From contig JADCRB010000098.1 of NCBI GenBank assembly GCA_021464245.1, positions 1,426,001-1,490,000 on the forward strand: a DNA stretch of 64,000 nt, read 5' to 3'. Of this stretch, positions 23,977-34,439 are shown piece after piece. Under the pieces are notes generated by a model that saw only the letters and a program-made list of their open reading frames with translations, had not been told where the DNA came from and made no database searches. The translations under genes and the position numbers were made by a program. Numbering within the stretch: the stretch's first letter is position 1; every line of letters begins with the position of its first letter. This DNA is from Carallia brachiata (taxonomy: Eukaryota > Streptophyta > Magnoliopsida > Malpighiales > Rhizophoraceae).

Positions 23977-26100
23977 GGTTTAGTTTCTAATCTCGTTTTC
24001 TTTCATGCCATGCTTCTCGTACTTAAAAAGGCCTTGTCCCTTTTTTTCAGGAAAAAAATGAAATTGTCAAAATATGCAAGTTTTCGATGGAGTTGGTCTT
24101 TTTTTTTTTTTTTTTTGGGTCAAGAGGGTTGGTTATCTTTGTTTTTTTTTTCATTTTTTTTTGACAAAGGAGGCTTAACGCCAATAAAAAACAAAACATC
24201 ACCCAACCACTCCTCGGCCTGATCCTGCTGCAAACTTTTCAAGGCTGCAAAATTTTCAAGGCGGCTGGTTATTTGTTTTGTTTAGTAAAAAAGTTTAGGT
24301 GCAGGGAAGTTGTTTTAATTTAAGATTAGAGAAAATTATAAATTTTAAAAAGAATTTATATTAAATTTATATCACTTAAAAAAAAAGATCTTTATCAATA
24401 AAATTTAAATAGATGACCAAAGTCTTACCAATTTAAGCAACATGGACACAGAGAATTGGTCATCTAACAAAGAAAATTCAACGAATGTTGTTTGTAATAG
24501 TGGGCTTTCAATTTTTTCGGCTGGCCTTTGAATGAACTTCACAATGGGCTTTATCTGCACAAAGAATAGTTGCAAGTGCTGCCCAATGGGTTATAATGGC
24601 CTGAGCCGAAACGAATCCCCAAGTCCATAAGAAGCTCCTTACTTCCAAGTATGGCCATCTGCCTCCTCTCTCTCCCACCATAGTTTCAACCTCTCTTTCC
24701 AATTATGAATAGCATGAATTTGCTAAAATTGTTGTTTGCTCATTAAATCCATATCCGAACCTGCCCTGTTCAAGTGGAGAATCTAAGGGTTTATAAAGTT
24801 ATAAGCATTACTTCAGTTAATGTTGGGAATTTTCGACAGACGAGGTCTTCCGACATTGATTGAAAACGCTTCCGATCCACATCGTCTGTCTGTTCCTGAA
24901 ATTGTCATTACTTTTGTTTAATCTTTGGTCTCGTTGCCTTTCTCTTTCAAAGTCGTTTACTTGTCCCTTGACAATATAGATTTTTCCAAACGGAAATCAA
25001 CCCCGGTTCACCGAATACATCGAAGGAATAAAAAAAGTGAATAAAATTTTGATTTAAAAAAAAATAAAAAAAAATTTCGTATTAAAAAGTATATATACTC
25101 GTTAAAATATTATTTTTTATACTGTTTTAGGAAAAAAAATTTCGAAAGAAAAAAATCTTTTATATAGTAAATCTCATATACTATCAACACTTTACTTAAA
25201 ATAATATTTATTTAGATTTAAATTTTAATTTTATAAAACAAAAATTTTATTTTTTTGAGTATAGGTACCAGATAGCTATAGTTAAGTCCTTTCCCAAAAT
25301 TGATGCGTTTTGAACTAATATATAAATCTTTTGATATCATATTTGCCAATGAGAAATCATTTCTCAAAGCTGATGGCAGTTCAGAAAAAAAAAAAAAAAA
25401 AGAACATATATATATCAACAACATCCAATTTCTTTAATGCTTACTTGGTTATAAGTTCACGTTATTAAACTCGGTTAATTTCTGGCGCGTCAAGCTCTTG
25501 TTTTTTTTTTTTTGGATTCATCGGAAAAGAGCTTTGTATTTATTCTAACGTTAGCAGTTTATAATCTCTTTCGTTCACCGAAGACCACGTATTAAATGGA
25601 GCTTAGCCATCCAGCATTGCTTTCAATTTTGACAATGAAAATGCCCATTTATTGAAACAGAAATAAAAATTCAATTTTTTCTTAAAAAAACACGATTAAA
25701 ATTTGAAGTGCATTGTCAGAAAAGGTGGGCTCAGGGTGTCCCCATCTTAACCATGTTGACACGTTAACGAGTAGGTGCTATAGAATTGGCGATTAGGTGT
25801 CTAAAGTGGGATTGACGACATTTGCCCTGCATACCCTTATTTCTCGTCTTGATCTTATCATTAAGCTGTGTTTATTGTAGGAATCTGAAAGAAGCTGTTG
25901 GGACTCCCTTTTTTTTTTTTTTTGACAACGGGACTCGCCTTCTTAATCAAACGTTTGTGGTGTATGCATTTAAGCAATGCCCTACCATATATAAATAGAT
26001 AGTATCCGATCCAACAGTTCAATTTCAAATCGAAAACTTATCCCATCAAATTCAAAGAAAAATATCATAATTTTAACTAGAAATCCTCGTTCCTATCAAG
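23977..26100. other. Intergenic, poly(T)-rich scars and a TGGGCT-type patch
   Basis: Several long T runs (24041-24049, 24100-24117, 24142-24150, 25501-25513, 25909-25923) look like the ends of antisense retroposons. A patch at about 24500-24660 carries repeated TGGGCT and AATGGG motifs like those in plant housekeeping promoters, but no gene follows on either strand that I can support. A short poly(T) insertion lies at 25907-25929. Confidence 0.4.
25907..25929 (-). mobile_element. Dwarf poly(T) insertion with 7-bp flanking repeat
   Basis: The sequence gggactc occurs at 25900-25906 and again at 25930-25936. Between them are CC, about 15 T, and GACAAC. This looks like the poly(A) tail plus six bases of the 3' end of a retroposon inserted on the minus strand. 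The 7-bp duplication is short, so chance is possible. Confidence 0.4.
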
Positions 26101-26103
26101 AAT

Positions 26104-26931
26104 TTAAAATATTAAGTAACTAAAATACGATCGTACTATTGTGCACCGTAACTTTGCAATTGTACTGCGAGAGCCAATACTAGGCTTGTGCTCCGCTTCT
26201 GAAGCTTTGTCGACCCGCTGTGGTCGTTTTGTTCCTGTTTTGGTTTCGTTTTCAGCTTTATGGTAGGTGGTGGGAGTCCTTGCCTCTCCTAATTCTTGGC
26301 CTGATATCCCATGCTTGGGTGGTGAGTGTGTGTGGGTGTCGTTTTCTCCTATGCCTTCCCCAATTGTGTCTACGGTTGGTGTGGTGGTGAGGGAGGGTTG
26401 TGTTTTTCTTGTTTCTGTTTCGGTTTTTCTCTGGTCAGACCTTGTATGGTCGGCGGAGGGGGGTCTCTTTTTGTGCTCTAGTAGCGATGGTGATCTTGCG
26501 ATTAGTGTGGGTGAGCTTGGAGGCAACGACAGTTCCTTTTTCCTGCTCGATTCTAAGTGCTTCATGTGTGATTCTCATCAACTTCAGGTGAGGTTTCATC
26601 TTCTATTCTAGCCTTATGGTGATGGTGGTTGGTTAGCAGCTGAGCTCATACTAGGGTGTTGCCGGTGTCGATTTCTTCTGTTCTACAGAAGAGAAGATTG
26701 TGGAGTTGGAGATGGTGCCCTATGACCTTTGAGCTATTTATAATTGGACTTTATGTCTGAGTTTGTTATGATCTGTTGTATCCGTATCATGTGTGTTCTC
26801 TATTGGGTCTGTTAGGAACTTAGGATGCTTCATGTTGATTGGGCCTCTGGTGTATTGTATTGGTATTGGGCCTGACTATGTAGTGTGTGTTTTCTTAAAT
26901 GAAATACTATTTCTACTGTTGGCAAAAAAAC
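26104..26931 (+). mobile_element. LINE-like 3' fragment (probable)
   Basis: This block is richer in G and T than its surroundings and has frames open on both strands for over 100 codons with no family I recognise. It ends in 'ttggcaaaaaaa' after an AATGAAATA tract, like the 3' end and poly(A) tail of plant LINEs. I could not find a convincing target duplication. Treat it as a probable 5'-truncated non-LTR retrotransposon. Confidence 0.4.
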
Positions 26932-27398
26932 ATATAAAGATCAATAAGATTAATGAATGATCAACAGAGTCCTTTTTTTTTTTTCCGCATATGAATGGGT
27001 ATGAAAATGTGTTGACTCATATTTGATAAGAAATATTGTGTCTAATACACTCATTTGTATCTGCATTCATTCGTATCTAAAGATATTATCACCGTATTTA
27101 CATTGCAATTTGAAACTTAAGATATCTCTGTAGAAAAAAATTCTACAACGTAAATATGTCATTTTATCAAGAGTCAGCAGTCAAAACTGAAATTTAAATT
27201 TGTTACACCAAATTTCACCCACATGATCACCTGAGCCCGCCCCCGAGGGCATGATCAATGTAATCCCATTAGCAAATGTAATCTGTATCTTGTCTGATAA
27301 CAGCTAGTTTGTAAAATTCAATCGTCCTTTTGTAACTGATCAATTTGTTCATTTCAATTCGGCAACGGCAACCTTTTTGTGTTTTTGCGCATAGACTC
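26932..27398. other. Intergenic, no gene seen
   Basis: Mixed AT-rich sequence between the LINE-like block and the beta-galactosidase promoter. I see no coding frame, RNA gene or clear repeat in it. Confidence 0.45.
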
Positions 27399-27620
27399 CT
27401 AACTTGAATGACATGCTAAAAAATGCCGAAGACTCTTAACTGCACGAAACATTAGTCCAAGCAATTCAGGACAACTGTCTTCTTCATTTGCTAAACAATT
27501 CAACAAGGCCAACAGTCCCTCCTCATATTTATTGGTAGAAGTAGGAAAGAGTGGTGAAATGCCTCTTGACAAACTTAGTATATTGCTCACCAGCGTGATA
27601 TAACTACCTATTCTTCCCAC
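27399..27620 (-). other. Protein-like 73-residue open frame upstream of the beta-galactosidase gene
   Basis: This frame encodes a leucine-rich, balanced sequence (LLALLNCLANEED, LLGLMFRAVKSLRHFL), more protein-like than typical chance frames here. I do not recognise a family. It lies head to head with the beta-galactosidase gene, 90 bp from its ATG. It could be a fragment of a helical-repeat protein, a short gene, or chance. No splice extension was found. Confidence 0.25.
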
Positions 27621-27710
27621 GTCCCACTCTTTCTTCCCCTACTTTTGATGGTCATTTTCTTCATTTCTAACTGCTTTCTGTCTGTCTGTCTCTCCTAAAC
27701 AAGCAAGGAA

Positions 27711-30700
27711 ATGGAAGCTAACTCAGCGATATTCTGGCTTTCTCTCTCTACAATTTTGCTTTCTTTAGTTCTCCAGTTGACAGAATGCAATGTTATATAT
27801 GATGGGAAGGCACTAATAATTAATGGGCAGAGGAGAATTCTCTTCTCTGGCTCCATTCACTATCCCAGAAGCACTCCTGAGGTCCGTTGTTTGTCTTCTC
27901 CTTCTTACACTCTTCTTATTGCCACGAAAAGCATAAAATTGCAACCTTTTTTTTTTTTTTTGGCCAATGGACCCATACGTTTTTGTTTATCTAACTGTGA
28001 ATGCAGATGTGGGAAGGGCTTATACAGAAAGCTAAAGATGGTGGTTTGGATGCCATTGACACCTATGTTTTTTGGAACCTTCATGAACCTTCTCCTGGCA
28101 ACGTAATTTGCTCACTCTTTCAGTTTTTTATTTTGCTATTTTGACTCTGAGTTTCTCTGTCTTCCTCTGTTTTAATCTGCTTATTACGGGCTTTTCAATT
28201 TATTAACTGAATTATTGCTTCTTCTTCTTGATCGTTTAGTATAATTTTGAGGGAAGATATGATCTAGTGCGGTTCATCAAGTTGGTTCATAAAGCTGGGC
28301 TCTACGTTCATCTTCGCATTGGACCTTACATATGCGCAGAGTGGAATTTTGGGTGATTATAAAATTTTTTGTTCATGCTCTTCACCAATTCTACATTTAT
28401 GTTCGAAATTCAGTCTCTTGAACAATGTTTCTGTTGTTGTCTGTTTAGGGGTTTCCCTGTTTGGTTGAAGTTTGTTCCGGGCATAAGCTTTCGAACAGAT
28501 AATGAACCTTTCAAGGTCTCTCTCTCTCTGTAATATTTGAATAATCTATAATAATAATAAGAACACTAATAAGAAGGTTTAAGTAGTAAAAACTGTATAG
28601 GGTCATATCTATCCAGATATGCTGGCATTTTCACAGGATTTAAATTGATTAAGCCAAACGTTAGTATCTCAGTTTAACGGCCTTGACCTTGCAGCTGGAC
28701 ATGGAAAAGTTCACTCGGAAAATCGTCCAAATGATGAGGAATGAAAAGCTGTTTGAGTCTCAAGGTGGCCCCATCATTCTCTCCCAGGTGCAATCTTTGT
28801 GTCAATCTGTTTTGCCGTACCATTTTTGTCTGTACCATTTTTTACTTTACAGTATTAAGGCTGTCTGTTAGATTTACTCTCTCTGAAAATATTTGTGGTT
28901 TGTTTTTTGTATAGATTGAGAATGAATATGAACCTGAACGCCAGAGATTTGGAGCTGCTGGTCAGGCGTATATGGACTGGGCTGCACAGATGGCTGTTTC
29001 ATTGAATACAGGGGTTCCTTGGGTTATGAGCAAGGAATCTGATGCCCCAGACCCAGTGGTAAAAATAAATCACGCTTCTGGGTTTTGGCCATTACAGTTA
29101 TTTATCTTCAACAAAAACTGTTCTTAGTCAAAATGGTCAATCAATGTGGCTAGAGACGAGCAAAAAAAAAAAAAAAGTCATGCTTGCTAGAAAAAACTCA
29201 TATACTGAAAAGGTTCATGGAAACTCGAAGCTCCTTTTCAATAGTTTTGTATGTTAGGTTCATGGTCGGAGACTCGAAGACGAAGTTCATCTAAAAATCT
29301 TGCCTCCCACATTAAATCCTTATGGTAGACATATCTTGAGGAACTTAGGTCTTATCTATTTGCCTGTAACTTTAGGCACATATGATTGTTATACTTGCAA
29401 AGTTCACTGTTTCCTTCCAAGTGAACACCCTTTAGCATAATCTTCGGAAAGGAATAAATGACAGCTTAAAGATTATAAACCAATGAAATCTACTTTGATG
29501 CAAGAGGGAATGTGAATCAGGTTCTTTATTTTTGTTTTTACAGATAAACACGTGCAATGGTATTTACTGTGACAATTTCTCTCCAAATAAGCCTTACAAA
29601 CCTAAAATGTGGACCGAGGCTTGGACTAGCTGGTGAATTTCATCTCTGCTATCAGTTTTTACTCTTTTTTTCTTTTTCATTTTTTTTTTTCACAGATAGT
29701 TACTTTGCTTTGGTGTCTTTTCTAAGGTTCACAGAATTTGGAGGTCCAATTTACCATCGTCCAGTTGAGGATATAGCATTTTCAGTTGCTCGATTCATCC
29801 AGGCGGGCGGTTCCTTTGTCAATTATTACATGGTAACTCTTAACTTTACATACTTGCCTGCTTCATTGATTCTGCAATCCAGTTGTAATAGTGACAGCTG
29901 AGTTAAATGCTCATATTTCGTGTAGCATAAGATGGAAACTTTCATAGTTTAGCTATGCTTTAGTTGGAAAAGCAAAAGCACAAAGCCCCCTTTATTCTCT
30001 GCTTAAATTTTGAGCAAACATTAGCAACTGCAAGTTTACATCTAACAGAAGTTTAGATTGTCAAGTAAACTCCAATATTGCTAATGTGATGTACTTCTTT
30101 AGTGTAAAAGTAATATTTGCATGTGGAAAGTTGACGACAGAATATATATTTTGCCCCCGAGGGTATAACCAACAATGTGAATATGGGAAGTTAATCTCAT
30201 GCAGTTATTGTTTGACCTTGCAGTATCATGGGGGAACAAACTTTGGGAGAACTTCTGGAGGACCCTTCATTACTACCAGCTATGACTATGATGCTCCTAT
30301 TGATGAATATGGTGACAAAATTTGAGCCCTTGTTGAAAGTTACTATTCTGCTCACCAGACTTCTAACCAATGGCAGCTTCGTGCAAAAATGATAGGACTG
30401 ATTAGGCAACCTAAGTATGGCCACTTGAAGGATCTTCATAAGGCTATTAAGTTATGTGAGAGGGCATTGCTTGGTGCTGACCCTTTTGTCCTAGACTTAC
30501 AAATTTATACAAAGGTTTGTTGTCTTACCTCCGCCAAGGTTGTGCACAAGCAACTTCCAATAACGTATTTGCATTTGGAATTTGCATAGGTGCATGATAC
30601 TAACTTAAGTGCAGCTAACCAGGTAGCTAGAAGTAAACTCAAAATAGCTATCATTTTATTGACCGTCGAAAGACATTTTGAATTCATCTTCACGTTTCTT

Positions 30701-33093
30701 TTAATTTTTATGAAAAAAATTACTGGAACAGCAATATTGACAACAAAATAACACTTTTCAGGCACATGTATTCTCTTCTAACTCAGGGGGCTGTGCAGCT
30801 TTTCTCTCAAACATGAATCACAACTCAAGTGAAAGAGTTAGTTTCAATAACATGTACTATAACCTCCCGCCTTGGTCTATCAGCATCCTTCCGGATTGCA
30901 AAAATGTGGTTTTCAACACTGCTCAAGTGAGTAAGTTAAATTGAAAATCTCAATTTCTGATGGTCCTCAGAATCTTCAACCCTGTCATTGATTTAGTTTC
31001 TACGTTTCTATGTAAAACCATTGTGAAAGATGCCACCCATACTGTGCCTCTAGTTGTTTAGCAAGCAATCATTGCCTCCATAAGGGAATTTGCTTTCTCA
31101 ATTTTGCAGGTTGGACACCCAACAAGCCAGGTGCATATGATGCCTACATATACACAACTGGGCTCATGGGAGACCTTCGGTGAAGATGTTTTATCAGTTG
31201 ATGATGACCAATTTACCATGGTTGGCCTATTGGAGCAGCTGAATGTAACCAAAGATGCAACTGATTATCTGTTGTACACAACAAGGTAAAGTTCAGTTAG
31301 TTACCCCCATTACATATTCTCTAGAACAGCATACATTGATGTCACAGTATCTAACTAAACTGTGCTTCTGCTTCCAGTGTCAACATAAGCCCATCAGAAC
31401 CATTTCTTCGTGGAGGTCAATATCCCACACTCTCTGTGCAATCAGAAGGCCATGCAATGCACGTCTTCATTAATGGACATCTTTCAGGTACATCATTGGC
31501 TCGTGATAGAGAGCGAGTAATAGAATTTGGATTAAGAATAGTAAGTCAAGCCACCAGATCCTTAAGGGAGAAAAAAAAGAAGAAGCAATATCCAGAAAAC
31601 AACACAACAAAAGGAAACTGTAAGATAGACTCTATTGTGTGTTGAATCACCAAAAATATTACTATCTGATTATAGGATCGGCCTATGGGACTCGAGTGCA
31701 CAGGAGCTGCACTTTTACAGGGAAAGTAAAGCTATACGCTGGAAGAAATACACTATCACTACTCAGTTTAGCTGTTGGATTGCCGGTTAGTTCTTCAATC
31801 CTCACATTTGATGTAATCTGGTTGTGACCAATTAATGTTAGCCTTGTAAGAATGACTTGATATTGTGTGAAAATAGAAATACTATTTTAGGTTCGAATGT
31901 TCTTGAGTGCATTCCATGAGCGCATAACTAAGAGAGGTGTACCAGCAATAATCCAAGATTGTCCAGGAGTTATTCCTCGCCAAAACACATGCTCACACAC
32001 ACACATCAATCAGATTTACAGATTCTTGAAAGAAATTATTAAGGATGTTGGCTCATGCTCTGCATATCTTGTTTGCTTAGGGAATGTCATGTTCTTGTAA
32101 TCTTTTGCTTGTCTGGCCAACTTGTAGCTGATTTCTGTCGTGTTGATTGTTGAAGAACATGGGTCCCCATTTTGAGACATGGAGTACAGGGATTCAGGGG
32201 CCGGTTGTTCTTCATGGCCTAGAAAAAGGGCAAAGTGACTTGACTTGGCAGAAATGGACATACAAGGTGAAAAAAAAAAAAAAAGATAGATATCTATGTT
32301 ATTTATTAGTAATTATTAGAGAGATCAAACCTACCATTTAGCTAGTAGTTAGATAATCCAATAACTGGAATGTTCACCCAATGTCTGAGATAGATGTTTT
32401 GTTGGGTGGTTTTCGTCCTTTGGCCTCGTTAATTAATTCCCATCATTCATTGGTTCCTACCATTAGCTTTCGGTGTTGCTTTCTCTCAGGTTGGGCTTAA
32501 AGGAGAAAAAATGAATCTAAAATCTCCAAATTCCATGTCCTCTGCTGATTGGACGAAAGTCTCCTCTGTGGCAGAGAAACAACTGCCATTGACCTGGTAC
32601 AAGGTATATGATAATCAACAACAAAGTTGGAGTGATAAATATTTCAACTACAATAAAATTGGACTTTCTAATAATACTTGTAGGCCTATTTTGACGCACC
32701 TACGGGAGATGAGCCCTTGGCTTTGGATATGGCTGGCATGGTGAAGGGTCAAATATGGATCAATGGACAAAGCATCGGAAGATACTGGACTGTTCAGGCC
32801 AAGGGGAATTGCACAACATGTAGTTACTCTGTCACATACCGACCAGCAACATGCCAATTTGGTTGTGACCAACCAACTCAAAAATGGTAAAAACTTTCCC
32901 GAACAACAATATTATAAGTGACACAAGATTAAATCTGAACCAAATTATATGGCTCGCTGAATTTTTTTTGTGTTTCAGGTACCATGTTCCTAGGTCATGG
33001 TTGAAACCAACTCAAAATTTATTGGTTATATTTGAAGAAATTGGAGGTGATGCATCAAAGGTTCAGCTAGTAAAACGATTGGTGGAAAGCTGA
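27711..33093 (+). CDS. Beta-galactosidase, GH35, secreted, without lectin domain
   Basis: Plant GH35 enzymes remove terminal beta-galactosyl residues from wall polysaccharides in the apoplast. Eighteen exons: 27711-27881, 28007-28102, 28240-28352, 28449-28515, 28695-28787, 28915-29058, 29544-29632, 29727-29832, 30224-30311, 30396-30514, 30762-30926, 31110-31285, 31378-31487, 31676-31785, 32156-32266, 32490-32603, 32684-32886, 32979-33093. They join in phase to 730 codons, 729 residues, with no stop. The N-terminus is a signal peptide (hydrophobic to about residue 26). The GH35 signature [13 protein letters not shown] holds the acid/base Glu, and WTEAW the nucleophile Glu; both are kept. Other landmarks are [31 protein letters not shown] and, near the end, [11 protein letters not shown]. 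The sequence is closest to the BGAL3/BGAL5 type but ends soon after VIFEEIGG, so the C-terminal SUEL lectin domain of BGAL3-type enzymes is absent. VMCKE of relatives reads VMSKE here. The intron 30312-30395 is only 84 nt. Confidence 0.93.
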
Positions 33094-33375
33094 TTCATTC
33101 TTTCGAGCCATGGTCGAATATCCCAATTTTAATTTTTAAAGCTATCACATTGAGTTTTCACGAATGGAATCCTGCTATAATTATAACAAAGGAATATTAG
33201 AAGTAGAAATGGAAACACTAACCTGCAAAATTGTTGATGGCAGTCTCACTGGGCTAGGGCACCAAATTCTTCGTTGGGGCTAAAACCTTCACAGGCATAA
33301 TGCTTTATAAATATTCTTCTTTTTCCCTTTGACTCCAGAGGTTAACTAAAAAAGGCAATGAGCGGCTGAACCTTT
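33094..33375 (+). other. Probable 3' UTR of the beta-galactosidase gene
   Basis: AT-rich non-coding sequence follows the stop up to the edge of a solo LTR at 33376. The polyadenylation site cannot be fixed from sequence alone. Confidence 0.4.
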
Positions 33376-33984
33376 TGTTAGGAAATATAAGTAAAATTAA
33401 TAAAAAATATATGTAAATAATATTTAAATAAAAGATATAAATAGTATCTGAGGTGTGTAAGGCACTGTCCTTAATGATAATTTTCGCCCCCGTTCTCAAG
33501 CTGGGACAGTGCACCAGGTCGCAGTAGCTACTCTCCCAGGATACAACAGACCTTCCCACTAATGTGCACTTCAAATAGTGAGGTAATATAAACAACTCTA
33601 ATCTTGATTAACTCAGTAAAATGTAGCAAAACAGAATGTGCAGAAAGAAGAGTATCTGTAGAGAGAGTAGTCTTTCTGGAGAAGGATGAGCTGATATACT
33701 AGTAAATATTGGGTTCAGGGGTGGATCGACCAAGGCCTGTCTACTGCGTAAAGTCCTGTGGGTCCGCTCCTATCGGACTCGAAATTGGGTTGCGCAAGAT
33801 CTCTTATGGGTCTTTTGTTTTGTATAAATGTAAGACACATATTAATTTATAAACAAGTGATATATAACATTTTTTTTTCATGTGGGATTCAAGTCTCCTT
33901 ATATACTCTTTTATTAAATACTGCTTGACTTCTCTTTCTCACGTGAGATTCAAATCTTTTAAAATACCCTTTATTTTTCCAACA
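33376..33984. mobile_element. Solo LTR of a retrotransposon with 5-bp target duplication
   Basis: The element starts TGTTAGGAAATA and ends ATTTTTCCAACA, so it has the TG...CA ends and the short inverted termini (TGTTRGGAAA / TTTCCAACA) typical of Copia-type LTRs. CCTTT occurs directly before (33371-33375) and directly after (33985-33989), a perfect 5-bp target duplication. At 609 bp with no internal coding region, it is a solo LTR left by recombination between the two LTRs. Superfamily assignment to Copia is from end sequence only. Confidence 0.85.
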
Positions 33985-34439
33985 CCTTTTTAAAGAAAAA
34001 GCAGCCAAGCAACCTAGGCCAACCAAGGCTGACTGGCTAGTAGCTAGTAATCTATACAAGCAAAGAAGGGGTGAATTATGTATTCTCTTTACTTGTCTGC
34101 TTCCATAATCAACTGTCCAATCTAAAACATGCGTCCTGGAAGGAACAAAAACTCTCGGTTTACTTATGATAGACATTATGAATCAATAAGCTTTGACCGA
34201 GCATCATTCAGCACAGACTTCACTTGAACCCTTGTAGTTGCAAGAAAAATGTGATAAACAGTAAAAAGAAAGGGGTTAATAAAGAAAATTATAATTTAAA
34301 ACAAAATCAAAGAATCTAAAACAAATTTGTGATTGGTATGAACACTTGTTGCAAGATGAAGGTTTTTTCTTTTTCTATTCTGCCTTTTTACCTTAAATCA
34401 GACCTAGAGTTGTAACCGAATGTCTAGAATCCCAGAAAA

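Noticed and set aside
26104..26611. Open frames of 153 and 114 codons on opposite strands
   Set aside because: Both are skewed in composition and overlap in a LINE-like block; I treat them as by-products of its base composition rather than genes.
30311..30326. Apparent premature stop (TGA) in the beta-galactosidase gene
   Set aside because: It lies in an 84-nt GT-AG intron; splicing removes it and restores the family sequence in phase.
31488..31646. Extension of the beta-galactosidase frame past HLSG
   Set aside because: A donor (TCAG|GTACAT) follows HLSG and the family sequence resumes at 31676, so this is intron read-through.
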